Below, piece after piece: positions 28,082 to 36,269 of a stretch of DNA of 37,677 bases. The notes under the pieces were generated by a model, which saw only the letters and a list, made by a program, of their open reading frames with translations, searched no databases and was not told the origin of the DNA. The position numbers and the translations under genes were made by a program. How positions within the stretch are numbered: the first letter of the stretch is position 1; every line of letters begins with the position of its first letter. This DNA is from Gammaproteobacteria bacterium. GTDB lineage: Bacteria > Pseudomonadota > Gammaproteobacteria > HTCC5015. The stretch lies in assembly GCA_016928055.1 (NCBI GenBank), contig JAFGLM010000039.1, positions 1 to 37,677 of the forward strand, written 5' to 3'.

Positions 28082-29122
28082 ATGAGTAAGAGCCTGTTTG
28101 TTGCATTAACTGTGTTGTCGTTTGCTGTGACCGGCCAGGTATCGGCCGCGAGAGAGCAGATCGACATTGTCGGATCATCGACCGTCTATCCGTTTTCAAC
28201 CGTTGTGGCCGAACGTTTTGGTAAAACAACCGGTTATAAAACACCGAAGATTGAATCGACCGGCACCGGTGGCGGTATGAAATTATTCTGCAAGGGTATT
28301 GGTGTCGAGCATCCTGATATCAGTAACGCCTCGCGCCGTATCAAATCCAGCGAATATGCGGATTGCCAGAAGAACGGTGTCAAGGAAATCGTTGAAGTGC
28401 TGATTGGTTACGATGGCATCGTGATCGCTAACTCGAAAAATGCCAAAGCCGTTGAATTAACGCTGAAAGATATTTTTCTGGCCTTGGCCAAACAGGTTCC
28501 CAATCCTGATGGCAGCGAAACAGTCGTCGATAATCCTTACAAAACCTGGAATCAGCTGAATCCCGCCTTACCTAAGGTGAAAATCGAAGTGTTAGGTCCA
28601 CCACCGACTTCCGGTACCCGTGATGCATTTGATGAACTCGCAGTCGAAGGTGGTTGCAAAACATTTGACTGGCTAAAAGCCATGGAAAAAACTAACTCGT
28701 CGGAATACAAAAGAATCTGTCATACATTACGTGAAGATAATACTTACATTGAAGCCGGTGAAAACGATAATCTGATCGTACAGAAACTGGTGGCCAATCC
28801 CAATGCATTTGGTGTATTCGGTTTCAGCTTCCTTGATCAAAATCGTGACAAAGTACAGGGGTCATTGATTAACGGCTCGGCACCAACCTTTGAAAATATT
28901 TCTTCCGGTGAGTATGTGGTATCCCGTCCGTTGTATTTCTACGTCAAGAAAGCGCATATCAACAGTGTGCCCGGCATCAAGGAATTTCTGGACGAATTCA
29001 CCAGCGCTAAAGCGATGGGTGAAGAAGGCTATCTGGTTGATCGCGGCCTGATTCCGCTGTCGGCGGAAGAATATAAGGTGACGCGCGAAAATGCGCAGCA
29101 GTTGAAATCCTTAAAAATGTAA
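28082..29122 (+). CDS. pstS: Periplasmic phosphate-binding protein PstS
   Basis: PstS captures inorganic phosphate for the high-affinity Pst ABC transporter. The 346-aa precursor has a signal peptide with predicted cleavage at VSA-AREQ (about residue 22). The mature part begins IDIVGSSTVYPFSTVVAERF, followed by ESTGTGGGMKLFC and DISNASRRIKSSE, which carry the phosphate-contacting Ser/Thr/Asp residues, and later PPTSGTRDAFDELA. It belongs to the PstS branch with several cysteines rather than the E. coli-type sequence. A strong Shine-Dalgarno GGAGGTGA (28073-28080) sits directly before the ATG. Its own Pho box and terminator suggest high separate expression. Confidence 0.96.
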   Translation: MSKSLFVALTVLSFAVTGQVSAAREQIDIVGSSTVYPFSTVVAERFGKTTGYKTPKIESTGTGGGMKLFCKGIGVEHPDISNASRRIKSSEYADCQKNGVKEIVEVLIGYDGIVIANSKNAKAVELTLKDIFLALAKQVPNPDGSETVVDNPYKTWNQLNPALPKVKIEVLGPPPTSGTRDAFDELAVEGGCKTFDWLKAMEKTNSSEYKRICHTLREDNTYIEAGENDNLIVQKLVANPNAFGVFGFSFLDQNRDKVQGSLINGSAPTFENISSGEYVVSRPLYFYVKKAHINSVPGIKEFLDEFTSAKAMGEEGYLVDRGLIPLSAEEYKVTRENAQQLKSLKM

Positions 29123-29130
29123 TGGTCAGG

Positions 29131-29157
29131 AAACGGGAGTGTTATACACTCCCGTTT
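29131..29157 (+). terminator. Intrinsic terminator between pstS and pstC
   Basis: A 12-bp perfect stem (AAACGGGAGTGT at 29131-29142, ACACTCCCGTTT at 29146-29157) with a 3-nt loop is followed by further T residues and ATTTG. It starts 8 nt after the pstS stop. Partial read-through would give a high PstS to PstCAB ratio. Confidence 0.9.
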
Positions 29158-29212
29158 TTATTTGTTTTGAAAAAGCTGAATTTTTTAACAGAAATAGAAA
29201 CGTAACCAGACA

Positions 29213-30598
29213 ATGCCGGTATCCAACTTATTACTTGTTATATTGGGGCTTACTGCCATCGCCTATTATCTGGGTTTGCGGCGCTCAATCAGGGTGGCGG
29301 GGGCTAAAGGCGTACGCTCGCTGGAGTCGTTGCCCAGTTACTATGGATTATTAACGGCGGTTTGGTGCGCTGTGCCCGCGTTGTTGGTCATGCTGGTCTG
29401 GATTTCAGCGCAGGATGCAGTGATTTCGAATCTGGTACTGGCACAGCTGCCGGCCGACTACAGTCATATGAGTCCCGCGCAGCTGACGCTGGTCCTGAAT
29501 GATATTAAAAATATTGCCGGCCAGAATATTGAAAATGCTACCAGTTCAGATGCCATCAAGGCCGCGGCTGAACACTATTTGAGTCTGCAACGCATCGGGC
29601 TGGCGTCGATGTCGGTGGTGGTGTTATCGCTGGCGATGTTACTGACAGCGTTGCTGTGGAAAATCATCCATCCTAAATTACAGGCTCGTCAGCAATTTGA
29701 ATTTATTATCAAAGTTTTCTTCTTGCTCAGTTCATTACTGGCTATTCTCACTACGGTCGGTATCGTCTTATCGGTTCTGTTTGAATCAATTCGTTTTTTT
29801 CATCTGGTACCGATCAGCGAGTTTTTATTCGGCCTCGATTGGAGTCCGCAAATTGCGATCCGTGCCGATCAGCAGGCTGCTTCCGGTGCTTTCGGTGCAG
29901 TACCGTTGTTTGTCGGTACTTTATTGGTCTCGGCGATTGCTATGTTTGTGGCGGTGCCGATTGGTTTAATGTCGGCTATTTATTTATCCGAGTATGCCGA
30001 TCGCAAATTGCGTTCGATTTTTAAACCGATGCTGGAAGTACTGGCCGGGATACCGACGGTCGTTTATGGCGTGTTTGCCGCTTTGACGGTGGCACCGTTT
30101 TTGCGGCAATTCGGTGAATCAATGGGATTGGATGTCGCCTCCGAGAGTGCACTGGCGGCGGGTTTGGTGATGGGCATTATGATTGTGCCTTTCGTATCAT
30201 CCTTATCCGATGATGTGATCAACGCCGTACCGCAGTCTTTGCGGGATGGCGCCTATAGTCTGGGTGCCACGCAATCCGAAACGATCAGGCAGGTGATTAT
30301 TCCGGCCGCCTTGCCGGGTATTGTTGGCGGCATTCTACTGGCCATATCGCGTGCCATTGGTGAGACCATGATTGTGGTGATGGCAGCCGGATTATCAGCC
30401 AGGTTAACACTGAATCCTCTGGAAGCCGTAACAACGGTGACGGTACAGATCGTTACCTTGCTGGTGGGTGACCAGGAATTTGATAGTGCCAAAACCCTGG
30501 CGGCGTTTGCTTTGGGATTAATGTTGTTTGTTGTGACGCTGGCGCTGAACGTGATTGCCTTGCATGTGGTGCGCAGATACCGGGAACAATATGAGTAG
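29213..30598 (+). CDS. pstC: Phosphate ABC transporter permease PstC
   Basis: PstC is one of the two membrane subunits of the phosphate importer. The 461-aa protein is longer than E. coli PstC (319). The extra N-terminal part has membrane segments near residues 1-20 and 45-65 and a hydrophilic domain (about 70-125) before the permease core. The permease core holds FGAVPLFVGTLLVSAIAMFV, ALTVAPFLRQFG and the ABC-coupling EAA loop DGAYSLGATQSETIRQVII followed by PAALPGIVGGILLAISRAIG. This extended PstC type is common in proteobacteria with large PstA proteins. The stop overlaps the pstA start by 8 nt. Confidence 0.95.
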   Translation: MPVSNLLLVILGLTAIAYYLGLRRSIRVAGAKGVRSLESLPSYYGLLTAVWCAVPALLVMLVWISAQDAVISNLVLAQLPADYSHMSPAQLTLVLNDIKNIAGQNIENATSSDAIKAAAEHYLSLQRIGLASMSVVVLSLAMLLTALLWKIIHPKLQARQQFEFIIKVFFLLSSLLAILTTVGIVLSVLFESIRFFHLVPISEFLFGLDWSPQIAIRADQQAASGAFGAVPLFVGTLLVSAIAMFVAVPIGLMSAIYLSEYADRKLRSIFKPMLEVLAGIPTVVYGVFAALTVAPFLRQFGESMGLDVASESALAAGLVMGIMIVPFVSSLSDDVINAVPQSLRDGAYSLGATQSETIRQVIIPAALPGIVGGILLAISRAIGETMIVVMAAGLSARLTLNPLEAVTTVTVQIVTLLVGDQEFDSAKTLAAFALGLMLFVVTLALNVIALHVVRRYREQYE

Positions 30599-31889
30599 CC
30601 ATCAAACAGAAGTGCTGAGCACCGCTGAGCGGGTTAATCGTTCATTGAAAAGGCGTTACGCTGCGGAACGCCGCTTCCGTTTTTATGGTCTGGCGTCGAT
30701 TCTGGTGGCGCTGGTTTTTCTGGTGATACTGTTGGGCAGCATTTTTTTTACCGCGATACCTGCTTTTCAAAAGTCCTATATCGGTCTGAATGTCACCTTT
30801 GATGCCGAGACATTGGGCATCGAAAATATTGAGGCGTCTAATGCATTCCTTACAGCGGATTATGATGCGGTTATTAAGGCTGCACTACGTCAGCGTTTTC
30901 CGGATGTCAGTAGTCGCAGCGAAAAACGCACGCTCTATAGCACTATCAGTGTCGGCGGTACATATCAGTTAGCCGATATGCTGCAAGCGCAGCCCGAATT
31001 ACTAAACACAACACAGTTTGTCTGGCTGACTGCTGACGATGAAATAGACGGTTATTTCAAGGGCAAGATTGATATCAGTGCGCCGGAAAGTGAACGGCGA
31101 ATCAAGGATAATCAAATTGCCTGGCTTGAGTCATTAAAAGCCAATGGCGAGGTGAAAAAAGGGTTTAACTGGACCTTTCTGACTGCCGGTGATTCTCGTG
31201 AACCCGAGCTGGCGGGTATCCGCAGTGCTTTAACCGGCTCCTTTTTAACATTACTGATTACATTATTGTTGTCGTTCCCGCTGGGGGTGGCGGCGGCGAT
31301 TTATCTGGAAGAGTTTGCACCGAAAAATCGTTGGACCGATCTGATTGAAGTCAATATCAATAACCTGGCTGCGGTGCCTTCCATTGTGTTTGGTTTATTG
31401 GGCCTGGCGGTGTTTATCAATTTCTTCGGTTTGCCGCGTTCGGCGCCGATTGTCGGCGGTCTGGTATTAACCTTGATGACATTGCCAACGGTGATTATTG
31501 CCAGTCGCGCTTCCATACAATCGGTTCCGCCGTCGATACGCGAAGCTGCTCTCGGTGTCGGTGCCTCGGCCATGCAAACCGTTTTGCATCATGTTTTGCC
31601 GTTGGCCTTACCGGGTATGTTAACCGGTACCATTATCGGCATGGCGCGTGCGTTGGGTGAAACCGCACCGCTGCTGATGATCGGCATGGTGGCGTTTATT
31701 GTTGAAACACCGCAAGGTATCTTTGATCCATCGACAGCTTTGCCGGTGCAAATTTACCTGTGGACCGACAGTCCGGAAAGAGCCTTTAGTGAATTAACCG
31801 CAGCCGCCATTATTGTGCTGTTACTGTTTCTGGTGAGTATGAACTTGCTGGCGGTATTATTACGCAGGAAGTTTGAACGACGCTGGTAA
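30591..31889 (+). CDS. pstA: Phosphate ABC transporter permease PstA
   Basis: PstA is the second membrane subunit. I use ATG 30591 (MSSHQTEVLSTAERV; 432 aa), which overlaps pstC by 8 nt; a longer frame to 30555 is less likely. It has a membrane helix at about residues 30-55, an extra periplasmic domain (about 60-205) not found in E. coli PstA (296 aa), then the permease core with GSFLTLLITLLLSFPLGVAA, NNLAAVPSIVFGLLGLAV and the EAA loop EAALGVGASAMQTVLHHVLP. The extra domain matches the elongated PstC and suggests a modified periplasmic face. The gene pstB follows after 33 nt. Confidence 0.95.
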   Translation: MSSHQTEVLSTAERVNRSLKRRYAAERRFRFYGLASILVALVFLVILLGSIFFTAIPAFQKSYIGLNVTFDAETLGIENIEASNAFLTADYDAVIKAALRQRFPDVSSRSEKRTLYSTISVGGTYQLADMLQAQPELLNTTQFVWLTADDEIDGYFKGKIDISAPESERRIKDNQIAWLESLKANGEVKKGFNWTFLTAGDSREPELAGIRSALTGSFLTLLITLLLSFPLGVAAAIYLEEFAPKNRWTDLIEVNINNLAAVPSIVFGLLGLAVFINFFGLPRSAPIVGGLVLTLMTLPTVIIASRASIQSVPPSIREAALGVGASAMQTVLHHVLPLALPGMLTGTIIGMARALGETAPLLMIGMVAFIVETPQGIFDPSTALPVQIYLWTDSPERAFSELTAAAIIVLLLFLVSMNLLAVLLRRKFERRW

Positions 31890-31922
31890 TCGTTGCGTTG
31901 AGAATTACGGAGTTAAAGAGTT

Positions 31923-32807
31923 ATGCAAAAATCAGTCTCGATAGAGCAACCTGTCATGGATAATATGCAGCCCGCCAAATCCATTATGGTGCAGTCTTCC
32001 AAAGACACTGACTTCGAATTTACCGGAACGGTTGGCAATATTGCCGCAGCAAACCCACGTATGGTTACGCGCAACGTCGACGTTTTTTACGGTGAAAAGC
32101 AGGCGATCTTCGATGTCAGCCTGGATATCGGAACCAATGAAGTCATCGCTATGATTGGTCCGTCCGGTTGCGGCAAGTCAACTTTTATCCGTTGTCTGAA
32201 TCGCATGAATGACACGATTGAAAGCTGCAAAGTAAGCGGTGAAATCAGGTTGGACGATAAGAGCATCTATCGCAAAAAACAGGACGTGGTGCAGTTACGC
32301 GCGCGCGTCGGCATGGTATTTCAAAAACCCAATCCATTTCCAAAATCGGTTTACGACAACGTTGCCTACGGTGTGCGCATTCATGGACTGGCGTCCAACA
32401 AAATGGAACTGGAAGAGATTGTGGTCAGCAGTTTGCGTCGCGCCGGTTTATGGGATGAAGTTAAAGACCGATTAGATGCGCCCGGTACCAGTTTATCCGG
32501 CGGGCAACAACAGCGCTTGTGTATCGCGCGAACCATTGCCGTGAATCCGGAAGTGATTTTAATGGACGAACCGTGTTCAGCGCTGGATCCGATTGCCACC
32601 GCCAGAATTGAAGAACTGATCGATGAATTGCGTGAAAACTATACCATTGCAATCGTAACGCATTCAATGCAACAGGCGGCGCGCGTCTCACAACGCACCG
32701 CTTACTTTCATTTGGGTTATCTGGTTGAGGTCGGTGAAACTTCACAGGTTTTTACCAATCCGGCGCATAAACTGACAGAAGATTATATTACCGGTCGTTT
32801 TGGATAG
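31923..32807 (+). CDS. pstB: Phosphate ABC transporter ATPase PstB
   Basis: PstB is the ATP-hydrolysing subunit that drives phosphate import and relays status to PhoR through PhoU. The 294-aa protein has Walker [10 protein letters not shown] (residues 79-87), the Q loop [20 protein letters not shown], signature [13 protein letters not shown], Walker [14 protein letters not shown] and the switch histidine in THSMQQAA. It ends [10 protein letters not shown] as in E. coli. The N-terminus is about 35 residues longer than E. coli PstB (257) and polar; internal ATGs at 31956, 31965 or 31986 could be the true start. The 33-nt gap after pstA contains CGGAG as a modest ribosome-binding site. Confidence 0.97.
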   Translation: MQKSVSIEQPVMDNMQPAKSIMVQSSKDTDFEFTGTVGNIAAANPRMVTRNVDVFYGEKQAIFDVSLDIGTNEVIAMIGPSGCGKSTFIRCLNRMNDTIESCKVSGEIRLDDKSIYRKKQDVVQLRARVGMVFQKPNPFPKSVYDNVAYGVRIHGLASNKMELEEIVVSSLRRAGLWDEVKDRLDAPGTSLSGGQQQRLCIARTIAVNPEVILMDEPCSALDPIATARIEELIDELRENYTIAIVTHSMQQAARVSQRTAYFHLGYLVEVGETSQVFTNPAHKLTEDYITGRFG

Positions 32808-32857
32808 GCATAGAATCAGGGTGACAGGTGGCTTAAACAGGCATTAGAGGAATAAAG

Positions 32858-33565
32858 ATGGCAACGTCAAAATTAGGTGAACATACTTCCCAGCAATACG
32901 AACAAGAGCTGACTAATATTCGCAGCAAGGTTATCAGGATGGGCGGCCTGGTGGAAAGTCAGGTCGAGGCCGGCTTAAAAGCACTGGTATCTTCCGATGG
33001 CGCGTTGGGCGAAGAGGTCGCCACTTCGGATTACAAAATCAACACGCTCGAAGTTGAGATCGATGATGCCTGCACGCGTATTATTGCCCTGCGGCAACCG
33101 GCGGCCAGCGATTTGCGTGTTGTTGTTACGGTGATTAAAACCATTACCGATCTGGAACGTATCGGTGATGAAGCGGAAAAACTCGGACGCCTGGCGGTTG
33201 AATTAGCCGCAGTGGATCGTGAGCCGGGATATTTTACCCAGTTAAAGCATTTGGGCGAGCATGTTCGGGCAGCGTTACGCGGTGCGCTGGATGCGTTGAC
33301 GCGGCTGGATGTTGATCTGGCAATGAAAGTCGCGCTGGAAGATAAAATGGTTGATCAGGAATTTGATGCTCTGATGCGACAGTTGATTACTTATATGATG
33401 GAAGATCCGCGTTCAATTCCACGATCCCTGCAGGTGATGTGGTGTGCGAGGGCGTTGGAGCGGATTGGTGATCACTGCAAGAATATCTGTGAGTACGTTG
33501 TCTATATGGTGAAAGGAAAAGATATTCGCCACACGTCAATGAAGAATTCAGAAGCGGCGAAATAG
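32858..33565 (+). CDS. phoU: Phosphate signalling regulator PhoU
   Basis: PhoU represses PhoR kinase signalling when phosphate is sufficient and restrains Pst transport. The 235-aa protein (E. coli 241) is all-helical with two PhoU repeats. The metal-binding motif is visible as LERIGDEAEKLGR in the first repeat and ALERIGDHCKNICEYVVY in the second. It lies 50 nt after pstB with AGAGGAATAAAG before the ATG and ends the pst unit, with a perfect terminator 32 nt after its stop. Confidence 0.97.
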   Translation: MATSKLGEHTSQQYEQELTNIRSKVIRMGGLVESQVEAGLKALVSSDGALGEEVATSDYKINTLEVEIDDACTRIIALRQPAASDLRVVVTVIKTITDLERIGDEAEKLGRLAVELAAVDREPGYFTQLKHLGEHVRAALRGALDALTRLDVDLAMKVALEDKMVDQEFDALMRQLITYMMEDPRSIPRSLQVMWCARALERIGDHCKNICEYVVYMVKGKDIRHTSMKNSEAAK

Positions 33566-33597
33566 AGAGAGAAGTAGCCGGATAGAACTTTAGTTTT

Positions 33598-33626
33598 AAA
33601 AAAGCCCTGCAAAGCAGGGCTTTTTT
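33598..33626 (+). terminator. Intrinsic terminator of the pst-phoU operon
   Basis: A 13-bp perfect stem (33598-33610 with 33614-33626) around an AAA loop, with GC core GCCCTGC and a T6 tail. The A6 on the other side makes it usable on both strands. It marks the right edge of the phosphate region. Confidence 0.95.
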
Positions 33627-34325
33627 ATGCCGGCTCCCCCTCTACCTTCGGGACGATTGCATGGATGCAGTAATCCCTTCTCCCTCCGGGAGAAGGTGAG
33701 GATGAGGGAATTTAAACAATATAATTCAAGCAAATCAAAACATTTTCCGCGCGCTCTTTCAGAGCTTTCCGCGGGTGCATTTCTTGTGTTACGCGACAAG
33801 AAATAGACGAAAGAAGCGCAGGGCTCCGCTGTACTTCGCATTTGCACCCTCCTTGTGCAAATACCGCTCCGAGGCTTGCTCAATCCGGCGCTGCGTAACT
33901 CAACCTGGCGCTGCCGCGCTGCGGGATTCGAACATTACTCGCTTATCCCCGGATTTCGCTGCACTTCTCGCTCTCGTCCAAGTCGCCACATGCGACATCC
34001 TGTCGCGAAGGTGTTTTTTGTTCTTTACCCGGTCCCGCCGACGGCGTTAGTATTGACCCCAGGGAAAAATGGATATTGGGCGAGTTTGTTGTAGTACCGG
34101 CTGTTTCAATGAAGTATCCATTTTAGTATTAACAACATTTTTTATCGTCGTGAACGCTCTTGATTGAATGCGGGATGGTGTTGAGTTGGCAGCCAATTCA
34201 ATAGAGTTTCGGACAGGGATGTTCTTATGCAGCAGCTGCGCGGACGTAGAAGAGTTGGCTAACCTATATTGATTTCCTGATACACTTGAAAGGTATCGTT
34301 AGAATTAAATTTCCAAGGTATCCAT
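33627..34325. other. Hairpin-rich noncoding junction region
   Basis: About 700 nt with no credible gene. It holds at least four perfect short hairpins: 33676-33696 (CCTTCTCCC/GGGAGAAGG, 3-nt loop), 33779-33804 (ATTTCTTGT/ACAAGAAAT), 33840-33862 (ATTTGCAC/GTGCAAAT) and 33992-34006 (GCGACA/TGTCGC). A wider inverted repeat, AAAATGGATA at 34066-34075 and TATCCATTTT at 34115-34124, follows. The first resembles the dispersed REP-like palindromes of many proteobacteria. Open frames in this stretch have unnatural protein sequence. Composition becomes AT-rich from about 34.1 kb towards the next gene. Confidence 0.6.
33676..33696. repeat. REP-like palindrome
   Basis: CCTTCTCCC and GGGAGAAGG pair perfectly around TCC. 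The motif is of the kind dispersed in many copies in intergenic regions of gammaproteobacteria; copy number in this genome cannot be judged from one window. Confidence 0.55.
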
Positions 34326-35414
34326 ATGAATGATAACAAACCAATTTATGAGCCAGATGTCGGTCCCAGTGAGACGGATCCAGATGAGATTCCTATTCGT
34401 GATCGTAGGGTAATAACCCAGCCTTATGATTTAGTGGTTGAATCACTTATTGAACAGATCAAGAACAATATCATATTTCTTCGTCCGCTATCAGAGCGAC
34501 CCAGTTTTCAGCGTCGATATGTATGGACAGATAAGCTCGCTTCAAGACTAATAGAATCTATATTACTTAATGTTCCGATTCCTCCTTGTTATCTTTCTCA
34601 AAACGAGGATTACGAATTGGACATAATAGACGGACAACAGCGATTATTTTCAATATATAGATATATGGACAATCAGTTCGCGCTATCAAATCTTGAAGTA
34701 TTAACTGAGTTAAATGGATCGAGATACCACGAAACATCTACAAAAATTCAAAGAAAACTCAAAACACATACATTGCGATGTGTTCTTATAACAAATGAAT
34801 CACATCCAGAAATCAAATTCGATGTATTTGAAAGACTGAATACAAATACTGTTCCTCTGAATGCTCAGGAATTAAGGAATTGTATATACCGAGGTAGCCT
34901 TAATACTCTTCTGAAAGACGCGGTCTCGTATGGCCCCTGGTTGGAGATATTAGGAAAGTCAAAACCAGATAAAAGAATGAGGGACGAAGAGCTTATTCTT
35001 CGATTTTTTGCGTTTAATATTGATGGGTTGGATAAATATCGAACACCACAGAAACACTGGTTAAATGATATTGCGAAGGCTGGAAGAAGATATCCTCAAG
35101 ATACTATTGAACAATTGCATATAACATGGAGGAATATGATTGATACGTCTCTTGTTTGGTTCGATGCCGGGGAGTGTTTTAGACGCCAAGGTTCTAGGGC
35201 GATAAATCGGGCACTATTTGATCTAGTGGCAAACTCTACTGTCAATATTAGTCCTGATCAGGCCTCCACTATTAGGGCTCAATATAGAGAGAAATATTTC
35301 CTGTTACTGGAGAATGAAGAATTTCAAGATCTTATAAGTCGATCTGTTGATCATACTAAGCGCACTAAACGGCGTTTTGAGTTGTGGGACAAAACTTTCA
35401 AATCTGTTTTGTAG
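34326..35414 (+). CDS. DUF262 domain protein (ParB/GmrSD-N-like NTPase or nuclease)
   Basis: A 362-aa protein of the DUF262 family, whose best known member is the N-terminal part of the type IV restriction enzyme GmrSD. Recognisable elements are RPSFQRRYVWTDKLASRLIE (about residues 58-77), the signature DGQQR (102-106) with IID before it, and FERLNTNTVPLNAQELRNC, typical of this fold. The C-terminal half is helical and has no visible DUF1524 His-Asn-His nuclease motif, so this is not a complete GmrSD. AAGG lies 8 nt before the ATG. The gene is AT-rich with AGA and ATA codons, unlike the backbone, which suggests horizontal transfer. It is followed after 2 nt by a HEPN protein, almost certainly its partner. 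Confidence 0.88.
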   Translation: MNDNKPIYEPDVGPSETDPDEIPIRDRRVITQPYDLVVESLIEQIKNNIIFLRPLSERPSFQRRYVWTDKLASRLIESILLNVPIPPCYLSQNEDYELDIIDGQQRLFSIYRYMDNQFALSNLEVLTELNGSRYHETSTKIQRKLKTHTLRCVLITNESHPEIKFDVFERLNTNTVPLNAQELRNCIYRGSLNTLLKDAVSYGPWLEILGKSKPDKRMRDEELILRFFAFNIDGLDKYRTPQKHWLNDIAKAGRRYPQDTIEQLHITWRNMIDTSLVWFDAGECFRRQGSRAINRALFDLVANSTVNISPDQASTIRAQYREKYFLLLENEEFQDLISRSVDHTKRTKRRFELWDKTFKSVL

Positions 35415-35416
35415 AT

Positions 35417-36115
35417 ATGGCTCGCTATACTGAAGCATACTCAGATTTTGTTCGTAGGCTAAATGAAGTTGAGGCGCTACGGCGAATCGCATCAGAGAAG
35501 CAACGTAAAGAACCTGTCGACCTAATGCATGAGATAAATGCTTTATGTAGGGGGTCCGTAGTTCTTCTCTCAAGTCATGTGGAGGCTTATGTTAAGGATG
35601 TTGGTGAATTGGCGTTGGAGTCACTTTATGCAAAGAAAGTTTCAAGGAAAAATATAAAATCTCAGTTTTTCTATCATATATCTAAAGATTACCTGGATGA
35701 GCTGAAAAATGCCTCCGAGCCAGCCAAGATCGCAGAAAAAGTTTTTTTGTTCCTACAGGAGGATGCTATTTACTGGAATCATTCTGGGCCATGGACTCAG
35801 GCTATTCAAACAGATAGATTCAATAGAGGTTTTTCCAATCCGGCTTTCAAAAAAATTAAAACGTACTTTAATAGATTTGGTTATTCTTGTTACAGAGGGG
35901 ATCTAGCCGCAAAACTTAAAGCGGATTTTAACCCAATAACAAATATGATAGATCATTTAGTCGATACCAGAAATAAAATCGCACATGGTGATCCCATGGC
36001 CAGTAAGACGCCAATAGAGATCAGAGATATGATATCTATGATAAAGAGATTTTGTGAGGTAACGGATACTGTATTTGCGACGTGGTGGAAATCAAATTTT
36101 TGTGGGATAAGATAG
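35417..36115 (+). CDS. HEPN-domain protein (MAE_28990/RiboL-PSP-like putative RNase)
   Basis: A 232-aa mostly helical protein. The N-terminal SEKQRKEPVDLMHEINALCR and GSVVLLSSHVEAYVKDVGEL resemble the HEPN families called MAE_28990/MAE_18760 or RiboL-PSP-HEPN, and the C-terminal TRNKIAHGD supplies the HEPN catalytic motif R-x4-H (Arg185, His190). HEPN proteins with this motif are usually metal-independent RNases in toxin, abortive-infection or CRISPR-related systems. I start at ATG 35417, two nt after the DUF262 stop; a GTG at 35384 would add 11 residues overlapping the upstream gene. Composition is AT-rich like its partner. The family name is recognised from motif pattern only, so function is inferred. 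Confidence 0.78.
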   Translation: MARYTEAYSDFVRRLNEVEALRRIASEKQRKEPVDLMHEINALCRGSVVLLSSHVEAYVKDVGELALESLYAKKVSRKNIKSQFFYHISKDYLDELKNASEPAKIAEKVFLFLQEDAIYWNHSGPWTQAIQTDRFNRGFSNPAFKKIKTYFNRFGYSCYRGDLAAKLKADFNPITNMIDHLVDTRNKIAHGDPMASKTPIEIRDMISMIKRFCEVTDTVFATWWKSNFCGIR

Positions 36116-36144
36116 AAAATGTTAGTCAGATCGATAAATAAGTA

Positions 36145-36157
36145 GGGTCAGACACGA
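36145..36157 (+). repeat. Left flanking direct repeat of the IS
   Basis: GGGTCAGACACGA recurs exactly at 37665-37677. Depending on where the IS end is placed, 9 to 13 nt of it are target-site duplication. With the ends at 36155 and 37665, the duplication is GGTCAGACA (36146-36154 and 37666-37674). Confidence 0.75.
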
Positions 36158-36172
36158 ATGGCACTTACTTAA
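36155..36172 (+). repeat. Left terminal inverted repeat of the IS
   Basis: CGAATGGCACTTACTTAA, the exact reverse complement of 37648-37665. Confidence 0.9.
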
Positions 36173-36206
36173 GGCTAAGCATTTGAATTTATTTAATATT
36201 TAATAA

Positions 36207-36267
36207 AGACCGGTTCAATGATAGGGTGCTAATCGCTAAACAAACATCCAACTCAAAGGACCGGTCT
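36207..36267 (+). promoter_or_regulatory. Inverted repeat that could hide the transposase ribosome-binding site
   Basis: AGACCGGT (36207-36214) pairs with ACCGGTCT (36260-36267), extendable by a T-G and a C-G pair to 10 bp that include the GG of the Shine-Dalgarno AAAGGA (36255-36260). The 3' arm ends 2 nt before the transposase ATG. A transcript entering from outside would include both arms; one starting inside the loop would not. Confidence 0.5.
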
Positions 36268-36269
36268 CT

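Noticed and set aside
33596..33883. 95-aa open frame on the minus strand overlapping the phoU terminator
   Set aside because: It reads through the terminator stem and the REP-like palindrome (LTFSRREKG is the translation of that repeat) and has no ribosome-binding site; it is a by-product of the repeats.
33775..34094. Overlapping plus-strand open frames of 91 and 79 aa
   Set aside because: The residues are dominated by Arg, Cys and Ser with no domain-like pattern, and the frames span several hairpins; they look like noncoding sequence.
34326..35414. Reading the DUF262 protein as a plasmid partition ParB
   Set aside because: There is no helix-turn-helix DNA-binding region or neighbouring ParA; the DGQQR and RLNTNTVPLNAQELRN features are those of DUF262.
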